In this document: positions 27,301-37,174 of the stretch, piece after piece
How positions within the stretch are numbered: the stretch's first letter is position 1
Layout of the letters: each line of letters begins with the position of its first letter
DNA from: Planctomycetota bacterium
GTDB lineage: Bacteria > Planctomycetota > Planctomycetia > Planctomycetales > Planctomycetaceae
Reading direction: 5' to 3'
DNA length: 41,738 bases
NCBI GenBank assembly: GCA_027624335.1
Contig: JAQBWV010000028.1
Coordinates: forward strand, 1 to 41,738
Program-made: the position numbers and the translations under genes
Notes under the pieces: model-generated
What the model saw: the letters and a program-made list of their open reading frames with translations, nothing else
Told to the model about the DNA's origin: nothing
Database searches by the model: none

Positions 27301-29058
27301 GCAACAAGTCGCGATCCATTCTCGCTGCAAAGATTCACCAGGCAGTGGCATCAACTGCCGATCGCATCGGAATACGTGCTCGATGACCGGTCGAGAATCG
27401 GGTTGCGGTACGGCCAGAAGCAACTGGCATTACTCAGCCTCGCCGAGTCCGACAACAGACACACCGCCGCCGAGGCGTCCACGAAACTGATCGAGCTTTA
27501 CCAGTCGCGAAGTTACACTCGCGATGCTGCAGTACTTCGTCAGTGGCAGCAACGTGTTCAGCCCGCTAACGGGGCGCAGTCGGCTGACGAGGCCGATCGT
27601 TCTCCCTGGAACGCGGGATCAGTCACCGTCAGCGAGCACCCGGAACAGAACCTCGATACGACGTTCATCCCCGTTCCGGTCGAATGTCAGCCGGGCACAT
27701 TGTTCGATCGCCTGAATGTCGTCATCAACCCGCGGTCGTCACGGAACGAAACCGTTCTGCGGTTTTATGGAGAAGGGATTTCCGGTTACTGGGAGACCGT
27801 ACTGGCGACGTCGCCGTCGACGTTGAAATCCGTCGGACAAGTGTACCGGGGCTGGGGCATCGGACATTTTCTGGTGTTGCAGCTTGGTGCCGAACTGTTT
27901 GGAATTTCGCCGTTTGACGGCAGCGGCGAGCCACGTGTGCAGAGGTTGTGGTCAGTCGACATGGCCGACGGAAACCGGCAGGAAGATCATCAGTACGCTG
28001 CAGCATTGCCCGGTTTCGCCGAGGAAGAACTGACCATGCTCGATCCCTTTGGCCGACCGATCGCGATCGTCGGGACGGTTCGAGCTGGTTATCTCTGCTA
28101 CCAGACACGAAGCAAGCTGGTTTGTCTGGACACAGCGACCGGCCAGAGGCTCTGGCAACGATATGAGTTACCGAGACAGGCAATCTGCACTGGCGACGGT
28201 CAGAGCGTCTTTCTGATTCAGCCGCGCAGCGACCTCGTCACCGTTCTGAGAGTGGTCGACGGTGCGACGGTTTCGCAGTTCAAGTTGTCTGACCAGTTCA
28301 AGTTGCATGACCAGTTCAAGTTGCATGACTCAGTCAGGTTTGATGGAAAGGTTCTGCAGGCGTCGAACGAACGAGTCCTCGTCGCCGAGCCAGCAGCCGA
28401 CAGCGGAAAGCATCCGGATGTGTTACGTGTGTCGAAAGTTGGCTCAGTAAACCTGCAGACAGCGACGGTCGAATGGCTAACCGACGTTGATCCCGACTCG
28501 ACGATCTTCGCCGTCGGTCAGCGATGGCTCGGCATTCTTCAGCGGGGCGGTGAGCTTCGCCTGGTTGATTCCCGGACCGGCGAAGTCATATCAACGTTGA
28601 AGGTTCAACGCCCTGACGGCATCCGGGCCATTCATGTGTCATCCGATGCTTCGTCTCACGTCGTCGCTCTGTCGGAGTCGGCAGAATCCACTTTCCTCAA
28701 CGCCCGCTCGCCGAGTGGTGGCTTTCGAAATCCGACGGTGACTGGTCAGCTCCTGGCAATCGATTCCCTGACGGCCGAACTCTTGTGGCAGCGGCCAGTC
28801 GACCGAATTCAGTTTCTGCTGGATCAGCCAAAGAACGCACCGTGCCTTGTACTGACCTATCGCCGCTCCCGAAGTTCCGGCACCGAAGCGATGGAGTCCG
28901 TGCTGCACGTCATCAATCGTCAAACCGGCGAAGATGTCCTGAATCGACGAGGTGCCGGCTCTGCGGAGACGTTCACGTTTGAGCCGCACGCGGATCAGAA
29001 TCGATTCTCAATCCGCATGGCACGCAAGTCGATCCGCCTGACATTCGCGCCTCGATAA
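24376..29058 (+). CDS. Very large secreted PQQ/BamB-like beta-propeller repeat protein
   Basis: 1560 residues, with a basic N-terminus and hydrophobic export segment (MLSCLVVLGGFVAVELS). A helical region (about 75-230: VREIIDRAEFTSAIAELKKLF, ILRQLPADAQSLYLRQ) resembles tetratricopeptide-like stretches found before propellers in planctomycete proteins. Many PQQ-type repeats follow, of the form G.l.W......p with [LV]xCLDxxTGQRLWQ-like strands (RSGRLLWQQPI, DTGETLWSVPC, DTATGQRLWQRYELP, SLTAELLWQRPV). Two propellers appear to be separated by a helical insert around residues 815-1080. The quinoprotein dehydrogenase active site (Cys-Cys disulfide, Asp/Asn/Glu for Ca) cannot be seen, so a scaffolding or BamB-like role is more likely than catalysis. 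An 18-bp triple repeat lies inside it. Confidence 0.85.
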   Translation: MTETKPTQPRTVRRQMLSCLVVLGGFVAVELSRMSGCCFGFQAALAEQDGRLGTSDPQPESELQNSAISHSAVPLGNRVLRDRLRRVREIIDRAEFTSAIAELKKLFEAESSTLILIEESPGIRQHYRSSQSVAAEILRQLPADAQSLYLRQTEPAARERLLKALHDSDFDALRKIVLRFPLTLAARDARRYLLAWHLDRREFATAASVAWHLASDPSLPDKLRTSFSATIEFCRNSQRREKGPAGLQLAPSERQAGSSHQQITSNGEVVEGKFRSSVKGGSLHARLFPSLTHPDWQVNSELDDEAATLARHALHEHFEQSIPILPQARPMVIDGLVLSRSLTQVSAHALQSGQLQWSDESESEAGQSASRLTMNLSLQELMSQKLARGLQVDSLQSRLASDGERVFTVESGFGVMAGRFHSRSGLMAGSNHHNRIVSRELRTGKVAWSLTGNAILEAMPAGTHMQPPRRNGDADQPTPATTDKPARTESREDILNPVDVFFCGLPTFVDEHAIGLVQVEESLWLYAADRKSGTIEWSLVIAEATRKSPADADWRSLDCRVVLSDGVLVCPTGTGVLIGVDLATRSTSWCQRYSRDDLPLEVKRLPVAAARPQRPWWNTWRDITLTSVARPVGTKIGVVRPADVTTATLPDSILVVASPDADGISVVHPRSGRLLWQQPIQDPIELLSHGDRVVAVCRHFVSAFRVDTGETLWSVPCNEPVGTGYTSIVTTDVAPQTTSTFHVFPVRGGSLVAVNLDDGNVIESVDRLQSLTGCLVAVDNRVISLNPDRLSVWPLLAAKLEPRSTVGPTASPQPEAAVLSEVFEQAAFETSSGQFEQAADRLRQVQDTPEAARHLQRTLLARLELDSLTTQQVSEVAAELEQLVGGKSISDLIAIRHAAARAAAETGDAVLALNFYAKLQSLNPSGEPRFLKPEPLRSVRHDRLIQGEVIDLFNSFDPSVRQRLHDAFTKLATAAATSRDPFSLQRFTRQWHQLPIASEYVLDDRSRIGLRYGQKQLALLSLAESDNRHTAAEASTKLIELYQSRSYTRDAAVLRQWQQRVQPANGAQSADEADRSPWNAGSVTVSEHPEQNLDTTFIPVPVECQPGTLFDRLNVVINPRSSRNETVLRFYGEGISGYWETVLATSPSTLKSVGQVYRGWGIGHFLVLQLGAELFGISPFDGSGEPRVQRLWSVDMADGNRQEDHQYAAALPGFAEEELTMLDPFGRPIAIVGTVRAGYLCYQTRSKLVCLDTATGQRLWQRYELPRQAICTGDGQSVFLIQPRSDLVTVLRVVDGATVSQFKLSDQFKLHDQFKLHDSVRFDGKVLQASNERVLVAEPAADSGKHPDVLRVSKVGSVNLQTATVEWLTDVDPDSTIFAVGQRWLGILQRGGELRLVDSRTGEVISTLKVQRPDGIRAIHVSSDASSHVVALSESAESTFLNARSPSGGFRNPTVTGQLLAIDSLTAELLWQRPVDRIQFLLDQPKNAPCLVLTYRRSRSSGTEAMESVLHVINRQTGEDVLNRRGAGSAETFTFEPHADQNRFSIRMARKSIRLTFAPR
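28276..28329 (+). repeat. Three in-frame 18-bp tandem repeats
   Basis: CAGTTCAAGTTG[TC/CA]TGAC occurs three times in succession, encoding QFKL[SH]D three times inside a propeller strand region. Units two and three are identical. This looks like a recent slippage duplication, probably lengthening a surface loop. Confidence 0.85.
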
Positions 29059-29387
29059 TGCCCGGTCGATTATCCGCATCGGCACCCGGGAAAGCCGTCG
29101 AGATGATGCTTGAGCTGATTTCCTGGGTGCGGCAGCGTTCCCAAAACAGCCTGGTGACAGATTTCTTTTGGGTGGCCGCTGTTCCAGGCTGCGGCGATTC
29201 ACGTCAGCCGTGCGAGTTTTCCCTCAGTCGTACGCGTTCGATGTTGTGAGTCTGCATGACTGGACGAAGATCCTGCAGTGAATCGCTCGACTCATCGAGA
29301 CCGCCGCCGATTTTCTCAGTCGCATTTCAGCAGTGAAGTATGCTGAATGCGTCCAATGATTCACCGCGCTAACGGGAGTTCGAAGTC
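29059..29387. other. Intergenic region with a stem-loop, no supported gene
   Basis: About 330 bp between the propeller and lipoprotein genes. CCCAAAA (29140-29146) and TTTTGGG (29166-29172) form a perfect 7-bp inverted repeat with a 19-bp loop. A 63-codon open frame starting in the propeller stop codon lacks any coding feature. The lipoprotein gene has GGGAG about 10 bases before its ATG. Confidence 0.5.
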
Positions 29388-30215
29388 ATGATCCATTCCG
29401 GCAAATCCAGGTATCTTCTGATTGTCCTGCTCGCCGGAGCCACGGTGCTTTCTGGCTGCGAGGAAGAAAAACTGACTTTTACTGAAGTCAAACGTGTTAA
29501 CGATGATTTGACTGGCAGTGAGATTAGTACATTCCTCGAAATTGTCGATCACTTGCCAAATCGAAAGCTGCCGCCATTTCCTAAGCTGTATTTGCCCTTG
29601 CCGAACTGGAATGCAGAACGGACGCTGCCGGTCAGCAACCTCGTGGATTCCGAGCAGCAATCACTCAGTGATCGCTGGGCGACAAAGCATTTACTCGACA
29701 CGCTGCCTCAAAGTCGCGACTTCGACCGCCGGTTGCGGCGTAAGCGGATGACTCGTGAACAGTTTATCGGGCTGACACTTTCCATCGGAGCCGCCTTGTC
29801 TCGCAGTACTGTGCGAGAAAATCAGAAGCTGGAGAACATTCTGAGCAAAGGGGAGCAGGTTGTCCTGAAGCTTCGCTTGAACTCCCGACCGTTCAACACC
29901 ATGACGTCAGAATCAATGCACGCTGTCCTGCATGATGCCGCCTGGATCACTCGGCATGACCGGGCGAAGCGTCTGGTGTCGGTTCCGGACGGGAACGTTG
30001 AGCGGGTGTTGAAGTACTGGGATCAACTGGTGCAATTGTTTCCGGACGAACTGACTCGAAACCCATTCGATGACATTGCAGACCGACTCGACAAGCAGGG
30101 CATCCCTTTTGAAGAACTGCCCGGCAACGAAGCCTTCGACGACTTGAACTGGGATCCGGAACAGGCAATCGTTGGACACGACGAGCCACTCACTCTGGAT
30201 GCTCAGTCGTTGTAG
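29388..30215 (+). CDS. Lipoprotein of unknown function
   Basis: A 275-residue protein with a clear lipoprotein signal (MIHSGKSRYLLIVLLAGATVLSGC, lipobox LSGC) followed by acidic residues EEE. The mature part is mixed alpha/beta, with no motif I recognise (FTEVKRVNDDLTGSEISTFLEIVDHLP near the N-terminus; VERVLKYWDQLVQLFPDELTRNPFDDIADRLDKQGIPFEELPG near the C-terminus). It follows the PQQ-propeller gene on the same strand, but the 330-bp gap and hairpin suggest its own promoter. It is convergent with the second helicase, 21 bp apart. Confidence 0.75.
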   Translation: MIHSGKSRYLLIVLLAGATVLSGCEEEKLTFTEVKRVNDDLTGSEISTFLEIVDHLPNRKLPPFPKLYLPLPNWNAERTLPVSNLVDSEQQSLSDRWATKHLLDTLPQSRDFDRRLRRKRMTREQFIGLTLSIGAALSRSTVRENQKLENILSKGEQVVLKLRLNSRPFNTMTSESMHAVLHDAAWITRHDRAKRLVSVPDGNVERVLKYWDQLVQLFPDELTRNPFDDIADRLDKQGIPFEELPGNEAFDDLNWDPEQAIVGHDEPLTLDAQSL

Positions 30216-30236
30216 CCGGAACTGGTTATGTCGGCC

Positions 30237-32366
30237 TCAGTCCCACATCGACTTCGCCTGGTCACGGGCGTTGAACAGTGGTTTGATCTCTGACGGAGCA
30301 AGGGTCTCCGGTGGCAATGTGGAAACCACATCGTCGCTGTCCGGCAATCGCCAGTCGAAGCAGGCACGCGCTTTCGGAGTCAGAAACCGCGTGAGCTGCG
30401 AGAAACTGTAATCATCGCGAAACGATTTTCGTTCGGACCGGTAGTAGCGCTGCGGATGGCAAACGTAGAGATGATCTTTCGCCCGCGACAACGCGACATA
30501 GAACAGTCGTCGCTCTTCTTCGATCTGTTGCTCATCTTTCGTCGACATGTCAGAGGGGATATTCCCGTCGGCGGCGTGCAGCACAAATACAGAATCCCAC
30601 TCCAGCCCTTTCGAGGAGTGGATCGTGCTGAGGACGAGATAATCTTCATCGAGAACCGGATCTGCCGCGAGGTCCTGCGTTGACGCCGGCGGGTCCAGAG
30701 TGATCGCCGTCAAAAACTCCGTTCGGTTCGGATACCTCGCTGAAATATGGACGACCTGCTCCAGATCGAGCAGCCGCTCGCGAGCGTTTGGATACTTCTC
30801 CTCCACGATCGGTGCGAAAAACTTTCGGACGGCGTCAAGTTCTATCGGGACTGAAGATTCTCCATTTCGACCGGATTTCAACTCGGCCAGTTGATTCAGC
30901 AAACCGACAAACTGCGGCCAGATGTCCTTTGTCGCCGACGGCGTCGGCCAGGACGCCCAGGTTTCGAAATTGCCGTCCGACTCGTACAGGCCATCGGTCA
31001 GGTCCATCGCCCGCTTGCGACCGATGCCTGGCAGAAGCATCAGAATCCGTAGCGCCGATACCATGTCGAACGGGTTATCGGCCAGCCTCAGAAATGCCAG
31101 GAAATCCTTGATGTGAGCCGCTTCGGCGAACTTCAACCCGCCGTATTTATGAAACGGAATGTTCTGCTCCGCCAGCAGCAATTCAAGATTCAAACTGTGA
31201 TGTGACGCTCGAAACAGCACCGCCTGATGCTTCAGGTCAATGCCCTTGTCGCGATGATGAAGGATCTCACGAATGACAAAGTCTGATTGCTCCTCTTCGT
31301 CGCGACAGCTCACCACCTGAGGCCTGATCCCGTTGGTGCGAGCGGTCCAGAGTTCCTTGTGATGCCGCTCTGTCGCTTCTGCAATGACCATATTCGCCGC
31401 GTCGAGCACCGGCTGAGTGCTGCGATAATTCTCTTCCAGCAGCACGGTCGTTGTGCCAGGAAACTGCTTCGGGAAGTCCAGGATGTTGCGAACGGTAGCG
31501 GCTCGGAAAGAATAGATGGACTGCGCGTCATCGCCGACAACAGTCAGGCCGTTGCCATCGGGACAAAGTTGCTGCAGGATTTCTGACTGCAGCAGGTTGG
31601 TATCCTGGTACTCGTCGACAAGGACGCAGTCAAACTGCCGCCGGATCGCTCGCGCTCCGGATTCGTCGGAAACAAGAGCATTCCAGAACAGCAGCAGATC
31701 GTCGTAGTCCAGGCAGTTCAGTCGGTCTTTGCGTTCAACATAACCTTTGAAAAGCTGCTTCAGCTCGTCCTCAAAGTCGACGCACCAGGGAAAAACTTCT
31801 TCGAGAACAGTCTGCAGCTTCGCTCGCGAGTTGATGCAACGACTGTAAATGCTCAGACAGGTCTGCTTCAGGGGAAACCGCCGTCGCTCAGTCGACAGTT
31901 TCAGTTCGGCTCGCACAATGTCGAGTAAATCCTCAGAGTCGCTTCGATCAAGCACGGTAAAGTCCGGCTCCAGTCCGATGAGCCTGCCGTGCTGACGCAG
32001 CAGTCGCGAAGCCATGGCGTGAAACGTCCCACCCCAGATCGCGTTGGACAGAGCCCCGCCGCCACTGGAACCGGATGCGGCAGCTTGTCGCTGCATTCGT
32101 TGCAGGCAGCCGGAAACGCGACTGAGCATCTCGACTGCCGATCGCCGAGTGAACGTCAGCAGCAGAATCCGTCGCGGATCGACCCCCGAGTGGATCAACC
32201 AGGCGACTCGGTGAGTGAGCGTTGTCGTTTTGCCGGTGCCAGCTCCGGCCACAATCAACAGCGGCCCGTTTCCATGCGATGCAGCGGCCTTCTGCTGATC
32301 GTTCAAATCCTGCAGCAACGACTGGGCAGCGTCGGTCGACAGCGGGCTGGTTGTCTGATCCTGCAT
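30237..32366 (-). CDS. UvrD/Rep-family ATP-dependent DNA helicase, second copy
   Basis: A superfamily 1 helicase distinct from the PcrA at 2212-4611, about 709 residues. Motifs: Q-motif LNDQQKAAA, Walker A VAGAGTGKTTTL (about 39-50), LLTFTRRSA, GTFHAMASRLL, Walker B VDEYQDTN (about 249), VGDDAQSIYSFRAA, ENYRSTQPVL, STIHSSKGLEWDSVFV and YVALSRAKDHLYV. A Gly/Ser/Ala-rich insert (QAAASGSSGGGA) sits between motifs I and Ia. There is no PcrA-type Tudor tail. The frame opens at a GTG (32393); I chose the ATG at 32366, but the nine extra residues cannot be excluded. It is 114 bp downstream of nqrF on the same strand and ends close to the lipoprotein gene. Its exact repair role is unknown. Confidence 0.93.
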   Translation of the reverse strand: MQDQTTSPLSTDAAQSLLQDLNDQQKAAASHGNGPLLIVAGAGTGKTTTLTHRVAWLIHSGVDPRRILLLTFTRRSAVEMLSRVSGCLQRMQRQAAASGSSGGGALSNAIWGGTFHAMASRLLRQHGRLIGLEPDFTVLDRSDSEDLLDIVRAELKLSTERRRFPLKQTCLSIYSRCINSRAKLQTVLEEVFPWCVDFEDELKQLFKGYVERKDRLNCLDYDDLLLFWNALVSDESGARAIRRQFDCVLVDEYQDTNLLQSEILQQLCPDGNGLTVVGDDAQSIYSFRAATVRNILDFPKQFPGTTTVLLEENYRSTQPVLDAANMVIAEATERHHKELWTARTNGIRPQVVSCRDEEEQSDFVIREILHHRDKGIDLKHQAVLFRASHHSLNLELLLAEQNIPFHKYGGLKFAEAAHIKDFLAFLRLADNPFDMVSALRILMLLPGIGRKRAMDLTDGLYESDGNFETWASWPTPSATKDIWPQFVGLLNQLAELKSGRNGESSVPIELDAVRKFFAPIVEEKYPNARERLLDLEQVVHISARYPNRTEFLTAITLDPPASTQDLAADPVLDEDYLVLSTIHSSKGLEWDSVFVLHAADGNIPSDMSTKDEQQIEEERRLFYVALSRAKDHLYVCHPQRYYRSERKSFRDDYSFSQLTRFLTPKARACFDWRLPDSDDVVSTLPPETLAPSEIKPLFNARDQAKSMWD

Positions 32367-32480
32367 GAGGTGCTCGTCACGGCAGTAGGCCACAGGCCTG
32401 GCTCATGGAAAACTCCTGAGGAATTCTCAAGAGTGTTTGACGAGCGGCTAGTGTAACACTGCTGCCAATTGAGACGAGGA

Positions 32481-33701
32481 TCAGCCGCCGAAGTCGTCGT
32501 ACCGGATGTTTTCCGGCTCGACACCCAGGTCGTCCAGCATCTTAAAGACTGCTGAATTCATCATTGGAGGACCACACAGGTAGTACTCGATATCTTCCGG
32601 TGCCGGATGATTTTTCAGGGCATGTTCCAGCACAACCTGGTGGATGAAGCCGGTATAGCCAGTCCAGTTGTCTTCCGGCACCGGGTCCGACAGCGCGATG
32701 TGGAATTTGAAGTTGGGAAACTCTTCCTCAATCGCTCGGAAGTGGTCGACGTAAAACAATTCTCGAACGCTTCGCCCGCCGTACCAGTAGGTCACCTTCC
32801 GACCGGTTTTCAGGTTCTTGAAGAGTTCGAAAATGTGACTGCGAAGAGGAGCCATGCCCGCACCACCACCGATGTAGACCATTTCCGAATCGCTGTCGTT
32901 GATGAAGAACTCGCCGTACGGCCCGGAGATCGTCACCTCATCGCCGGGTTTCAAGCTGAAGATGTAAGACGACATTTTTCCTGGTGGAGTGCCTTCCGGA
33001 GATCGCGGCGGTGGCGAAGCAACCCGGACGTTGAGCATGATGATGCCTCTTTCGCCGGGGTAGTTAGCCATCGAATAAGCTCGGACAACCGGCTCGTCAA
33101 CTTTCGAAACGTATTGCCAGATGTTGAAGCGGTCCCAGTCCTCGTGGTACTTCTCTTCAATATTGAAGTCTTTGTAATGCACCACGTGTGGAGGAGCTTC
33201 GATCTGGATATAGCCACCCGCTTTGAAATCGACCTGCTCACCCTCAGGCAGTTCCAGCACGAACTCTTTGATGAACGTGGCAACGTTTCTGTTCGACTTG
33301 ACTTTGCATTTCCACTTCTTCGTCTCGAAGACTTCCGGCGGCACTTCGATTTTCATGTCCTGTTTAATTGCGACCTGGCAGGAAAGGCGACATCCCTCGC
33401 GCGCGTCCTTCTTGCTGATGTGACCGGTTTCGGTCGCTAGTATTTCGCCGCCACCTTCAAGGACGTTGACTTTGCACTGGGCACAGGTTCCGCCACCGCC
33501 GCATGCCGACGAAACAAAAATGCCCTGCGACGACAATGCTGTCAGCAGTTTTCCGCCCGCCGGAACTTCCAGAACCTTCTGGTTGTTCACCGTGATCTTC
33601 ACATTACCGCTGGGCACGAGAAAACTACGTGCCTGCAGGATCACCCAAACGAGTGCCAGGACAATTCCAGTAAACATGAAAACGCCGAGAAAGATTTCCA
33701 T
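32481..33701 (-). CDS. nqrF: Na+-translocating NADH:quinone reductase subunit F
   Basis: The NADH-oxidising subunit of Na+-NQR: it takes electrons from NADH by FAD and passes them to a 2Fe-2S centre. One N-terminal membrane helix ([22 protein letters not shown]) is followed by a plant-type ferredoxin domain with Cys67, 73, 76 and 108 ([19 protein letters not shown]). The ferredoxin-reductase FAD/NAD domain follows: RAYSMAN for [15 protein letters not shown] for NADH and YYLCGPPMM at the end. The frame is open 36 codons further up, into nqrE, but the ATG at 33701 gives the standard 406 residues and the classic MEIFLGV start. It is the last gene of the nqrABCDEF operon. Confidence 0.97.
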   Translation of the reverse strand: MEIFLGVFMFTGIVLALVWVILQARSFLVPSGNVKITVNNQKVLEVPAGGKLLTALSSQGIFVSSACGGGGTCAQCKVNVLEGGGEILATETGHISKKDAREGCRLSCQVAIKQDMKIEVPPEVFETKKWKCKVKSNRNVATFIKEFVLELPEGEQVDFKAGGYIQIEAPPHVVHYKDFNIEEKYHEDWDRFNIWQYVSKVDEPVVRAYSMANYPGERGIIMLNVRVASPPPRSPEGTPPGKMSSYIFSLKPGDEVTISGPYGEFFINDSDSEMVYIGGGAGMAPLRSHIFELFKNLKTGRKVTYWYGGRSVRELFYVDHFRAIEEEFPNFKFHIALSDPVPEDNWTGYTGFIHQVVLEHALKNHPAPEDIEYYLCGPPMMNSAVFKMLDDLGVEPENIRYDDFGG

Positions 33702-33789
33702 CGTTCGTCCGCGTACTTTTCGGTAAAGGCTCAGCTTTGGTCGCATTGGGCCAATCGGCTGACAATGCGACGTTATTAGCTGCTCGAAA

Positions 33790-34404
33790 TCAAAGCTGGA
33801 TTCCGCCAAGGGCCATAAAGGCCATCGCCATCAATCCGACGGTAATAAATGTGATCCCCAGGCCTCGCAGGCCTTCGGGCACGTCGCTGTATTTCAACTT
33901 CTCGCGAATACCTGCCAAAGCGGTGATCGCCAGGGCCCAGCCAACGCCCGAGCCAACACCAAACACAACACTTTCCGGGAAATTGTAATCCCGTTCGACC
34001 ATGAACAGCGTGCCGCCGAGAATGGCACAGTTCACCGTGATCAGCGGCAGAAAGATTCCGAGCGAGTTGTAAAGAGCCGGGAAATAGCGATCGAGAGTCA
34101 TCTCGAGAATCTGGACCATCGCGGCGATGGTTCCGATGTAGCTGATCAATCCGACGAATGTCAGGTCAACTCCGCCGAGGCTTGTTGATACCCAGCCCAG
34201 TGCGCCTTCTTTCAGCAAATGCTGGAAGATGAGGTTGTTCATCGGGACAGTGATCGTCTGAATGGCGATCACTGCGATGCCAAGCATGAACGCAGTTTTG
34301 ACGTTCTTGGAAACAGCCAGAAAGGTGCACATCCCGAGAAAGAAGGCGAGTGCCAGGTTCTCAACAAAGCAGGCTTTCATAAAGAGGCTCAGATAGTGTT
34401 CCAT
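33790..34404 (-). CDS. nqrE: Na+-translocating NADH:quinone reductase subunit E
   Basis: A 204-residue membrane subunit with six helices that, together with NqrD, carries the membrane FeS centre. [24 protein letters not shown] is the family start. Cys26 (LGMC) and the later Cys at about 126 (TVNCAILGG) match the conserved pair. The ribosome binding site GAGGA lies 7 bases before this ATG, whereas the frame opens 23 codons earlier inside the gap after nqrD. It lies 68 bp after nqrD. Confidence 0.97.
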   Translation of the reverse strand: MEHYLSLFMKACFVENLALAFFLGMCTFLAVSKNVKTAFMLGIAVIAIQTITVPMNNLIFQHLLKEGALGWVSTSLGGVDLTFVGLISYIGTIAAMVQILEMTLDRYFPALYNSLGIFLPLITVNCAILGGTLFMVERDYNFPESVVFGVGSGVGWALAITALAGIREKLKYSDVPEGLRGLGITFITVGLMAMAFMALGGIQL

Positions 34405-34472
34405 CTGATTGTCCTCAAAAAACGGTAAAGGGAAGTCGCGGAAAAATCGCCAGCAGTCAGACGCAGCATTCA

Positions 34473-35102
34473 TCAGGACGCGTTGACCTGGGTCTTGTCG
34501 AAGGAGCGAATGGCCCAGATGATCAGGCCAATCAGGAAGAAAGCACTTGGTGGCAGCAGCATGAGTCCGTTGGAAACGTAGCCGTGAGCGACGATTCCTT
34601 CAGGACCAAGAATCGCATAGCCAAGCAGTTCGCCTTTGCCGAGCAATTCACGGCAGGTGGCGACGAGAATCAGGATCGCGCTGTATCCCAGACCGTTGCC
34701 GACACCATCGAAGAAACTCATCGAAGGGCTGTTTTTCATGGCGTAGGCTTCGGCACGACCCATCACGATGCAGTTCGTAATGATGAGTCCCACGAAAACC
34801 GACATCTGCTTGCTGATAGCGAAGAAGTACGCCTTCAGAAACTGATCCACAAGGATCACCAGCATCGCGATGATCGTCATCTGAACGATGATTCGAATGC
34901 TGTTTGGAATGTAGCTCCGAATCAGAGAGATTGAGGCGCTCGACAGTCCGGTGACCAGAGTCACGGCGACAGACATCGCAATCGCTGTCTCCAGTTTCGT
35001 CGTTACGGCCAGAGCTGAGCAGATTCCAAGAATCTGCAGAGCGATCGGGTTGTTCTTGACGACCGGATCAAGCAGGACGTCTTTGGTTGTTGATTCAGCC
35101 AT
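34473..35102 (-). CDS. nqrD: Na+-translocating NADH:quinone reductase subunit D
   Basis: A 209-residue integral membrane subunit, pseudo-symmetric partner of NqrE. It shows [24 protein letters not shown] with Cys28 and the second conserved Cys at 111 ([15 protein letters not shown]). GRLLG-type ends are replaced by [19 protein letters not shown] lies 7 bases upstream of this ATG; a longer frame to 35147 overlaps nqrC and is not needed. The start overlaps the end of nqrC by 8 bp. Confidence 0.97.
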   Translation of the reverse strand: MAESTTKDVLLDPVVKNNPIALQILGICSALAVTTKLETAIAMSVAVTLVTGLSSASISLIRSYIPNSIRIIVQMTIIAMLVILVDQFLKAYFFAISKQMSVFVGLIITNCIVMGRAEAYAMKNSPSMSFFDGVGNGLGYSAILILVATCRELLGKGELLGYAILGPEGIVAHGYVSNGLMLLPPSAFFLIGLIIWAIRSFDKTQVNAS

Positions 35103-35961
35103 TGGTTTCTCCCTCAGCCGCAGAGGACGTTGGGGCGGTTGCAGCACGTTCAGAGCGAAGCTGGTGCAGGTACGAGCCGAACCCGTCCGGCCCGAGCCAG
35201 TATTTGACCAGGGCGGTTACGCCGTTCGAGGTGATTGTCGCCCCACTTAGTCCGTCGACTTTGTGTTCGGCTTGAGCGGTCTCGGGAGTGACGTGCCCCT
35301 TAGCAACCTGAATGGTCGGGGTAGGCAGGTGGTCGAGTGAGGCGTCCTCGATGTCAGCCGTCATGAACGCGCTCTTGCCTGGCCAAAGTGCTTTCCAGGC
35401 AACGTTGTCAACTTCGCCGCCGAGTCCCGGCGTTTCACCGTGCTCGTAGAACGTCACTCCGCGGATCGTTTGCCCGTCCGCGTCGACAGCAATGAAGCCA
35501 TACAGCGTTGACCACAGACCTTTGCCATAAACTGGCAGGATTACCTGATCCAGATTCCCGTCGTCTTTTCGAATCTCGTAGGCGATCGTGTAGATCTCTC
35601 GCCGTGAGATCTGAGGCAGTCCGCCGGGCGGATTGACGGCGACACTGTCGTACGTCTTCTTAGCGGCTTTTCGTGGGTCGTAGGTGTTCAGGTCGATACC
35701 TTCTTCGGAAGGATTGCTGATCCGTGGTCGCTTGCCGGCAAGTTCGATCAGAACGGGTTCGATCCTCTTGAACTGCGATGCGATTGAGCGACTTTCATCG
35801 TAGCGACCGGAAACCTTCAGAATGTTGCGTTGGATGTCGAGCGTTTTCTGAATCTGTTGAGCCGGTCTCAGAACCACAGCCGCTGTCGAGACCAGGACCG
35901 AGCAAACCAGGCAGAGGCAAGCGGCAACGATCATCGTCTGTTTGGGGGATTCACTTTGCAT
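35095..35961 (-). CDS. nqrC: Na+-translocating NADH:quinone reductase subunit C
   Basis: A 288-residue subunit with one N-terminal membrane helix ([22 protein letters not shown]) and a periplasmic FMN-binding domain. The flavinylation motif SGATITSNG (Thr about 242) receives FMN through a phosphoester bond made by ApbE; no apbE gene is in the window. GLWSTLYGF and [11 protein letters not shown] are typical. The start at 35961 overlaps nqrB by 11 bp and has GGAGG 11 bases upstream. The open frame reaches 36003, but that would lengthen the N-terminus beyond family norms. Confidence 0.96.
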   Translation of the reverse strand: MQSESPKQTMIVAACLCLVCSVLVSTAAVVLRPAQQIQKTLDIQRNILKVSGRYDESRSIASQFKRIEPVLIELAGKRPRISNPSEEGIDLNTYDPRKAAKKTYDSVAVNPPGGLPQISRREIYTIAYEIRKDDGNLDQVILPVYGKGLWSTLYGFIAVDADGQTIRGVTFYEHGETPGLGGEVDNVAWKALWPGKSAFMTADIEDASLDHLPTPTIQVAKGHVTPETAQAEHKVDGLSGATITSNGVTALVKYWLGPDGFGSYLHQLRSERAATAPTSSAAEGETNG

Positions 35962-37174
35962 TGCGGGCGAGCCTCCGTTTGATGTTGCCCTGCACCACGA
36001 CATAGTCGATCACTGGGGCAAAGACGTTGCCAAACAGAATCGCCAGCATGATCCCCTCCGGATAAGCCGGATTGATGACTCGGATCAGGATAGTCAGCGC
36101 ACCGATCAAGGCCCCATAGAACCATTTCCCGCGCTCCGTCATGGCGGCGGATACAGGATCCGTAGCCATGAAGACCGTACCGAATGCAAACCCTCCAACA
36201 CACAGATGCCAGTACCACGGCATCGCAAACATGGGGTTGGTGTCGCTGCCGACCGACGTCAGCAAGATCGAAAACGTAAACGCGCCCAGCACAACACCCG
36301 CCATAATTCGCCAGGATCCAATGCGTGTGGCGATCAGAATGAAGGCTCCGATCAGACAGGCAAGTGTCGAGGTTTCCCCCATTGATCCCTGCATCGTGCC
36401 GAGAAACGCCTGTCCGAGATTTTCGGAAATCGCTCCCAGGCCGACGGCGACGTCGGCCGTTGCCAGTGCTCCCAGCGGAGTCGCTCCGGAGAAACCATCG
36501 CACGCTGTCCACACGGCGTCGCCGACGATGGCTGTCGGGTAAGCGAAGTAAAGAAACGCTCGTGCGGTCAAAGCCGGATTCAGGAAGTTTCGTCCGGTTC
36601 CGCCGAAGACTTCTTTGCCGATCACGACTCCAAAACTGATACCGACGGCAACCTGCCAGAGTGGAATCGTCGGGGGCAACGTGAGCGGAAACAGGAATCC
36701 TGTCACCAGGAAGCCCTCATTGACTTCGTGTTTGCGGATCGCCGAGAAGATGACTTCCCACGTTCCGCCGACGATGTTTGTGATCAGGTAGGCCGGAATG
36801 AAGTAGAGCGCTCCGTGGATCAGATTCGCGAACAGACTGCTCGCGTCAAAGCCGACTCCCAGCGAGTTCATCACGGAGTATCGCCAGTTGGCAGCGGTGT
36901 CAGGGGAAACTCCAAGAGCGGCGATGGCGAGATTTGCCTGGTAGCCGGTGTTCCACATCGCCATAAAAATACACGGCAGCAGAGCAACGACGACGGTGGA
37001 CATCATTCGTTTCAGGTCGATGCCGTCGCGGATGTGCGACGGTCCCGCGGTAACCTGCCCCGGCGTGTACAGAAACGTGTCGAGCGCTTCGTACAACGGG
37101 TACGCCATCCGCAACTTTCCTTCTTTGGAAAAGTGCGGTTCAACGGCGTCAAGTAACCGTCTGAGCGGCTTCAT
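35951..37174 (-). CDS. nqrB: Na+-translocating NADH:quinone reductase subunit B
   Basis: A 407-residue polytopic membrane subunit and the Na+ pathway and quinone site of the complex. [21 protein letters not shown] is the cytosolic N-terminal helix typical of NqrB. The covalent FMN site is SGATPLG with Thr232. [20 protein letters not shown] and [23 protein letters not shown] are family blocks. The gene follows nqrA after 166 bp with no gene between. The stop overlaps the nqrC start by 11 bp. Confidence 0.97.
   Translation of the reverse strand: MKPLRRLLDAVEPHFSKEGKLRMAYPLYEALDTFLYTPGQVTAGPSHIRDGIDLKRMMSTVVVALLPCIFMAMWNTGYQANLAIAALGVSPDTAANWRYSVMNSLGVGFDASSLFANLIHGALYFIPAYLITNIVGGTWEVIFSAIRKHEVNEGFLVTGFLFPLTLPPTIPLWQVAVGISFGVVIGKEVFGGTGRNFLNPALTARAFLYFAYPTAIVGDAVWTACDGFSGATPLGALATADVAVGLGAISENLGQAFLGTMQGSMGETSTLACLIGAFILIATRIGSWRIMAGVVLGAFTFSILLTSVGSDTNPMFAMPWYWHLCVGGFAFGTVFMATDPVSAAMTERGKWFYGALIGALTILIRVINPAYPEGIMLAILFGNVFAPVIDYVVVQGNIKRRLARNAK

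Noticed and set aside
24376..29058. PQQ-propeller protein considered as a quinoprotein alcohol dehydrogenase
   Set aside because: No vicinal Cys pair or calcium-site residues of the dehydrogenases could be found; size and layout differ.
29058..29249. 63-codon frame starting in the stop codon of the propeller gene
   Set aside because: No signal, domain or ribosome binding site; it covers the hairpin region and looks non-coding.
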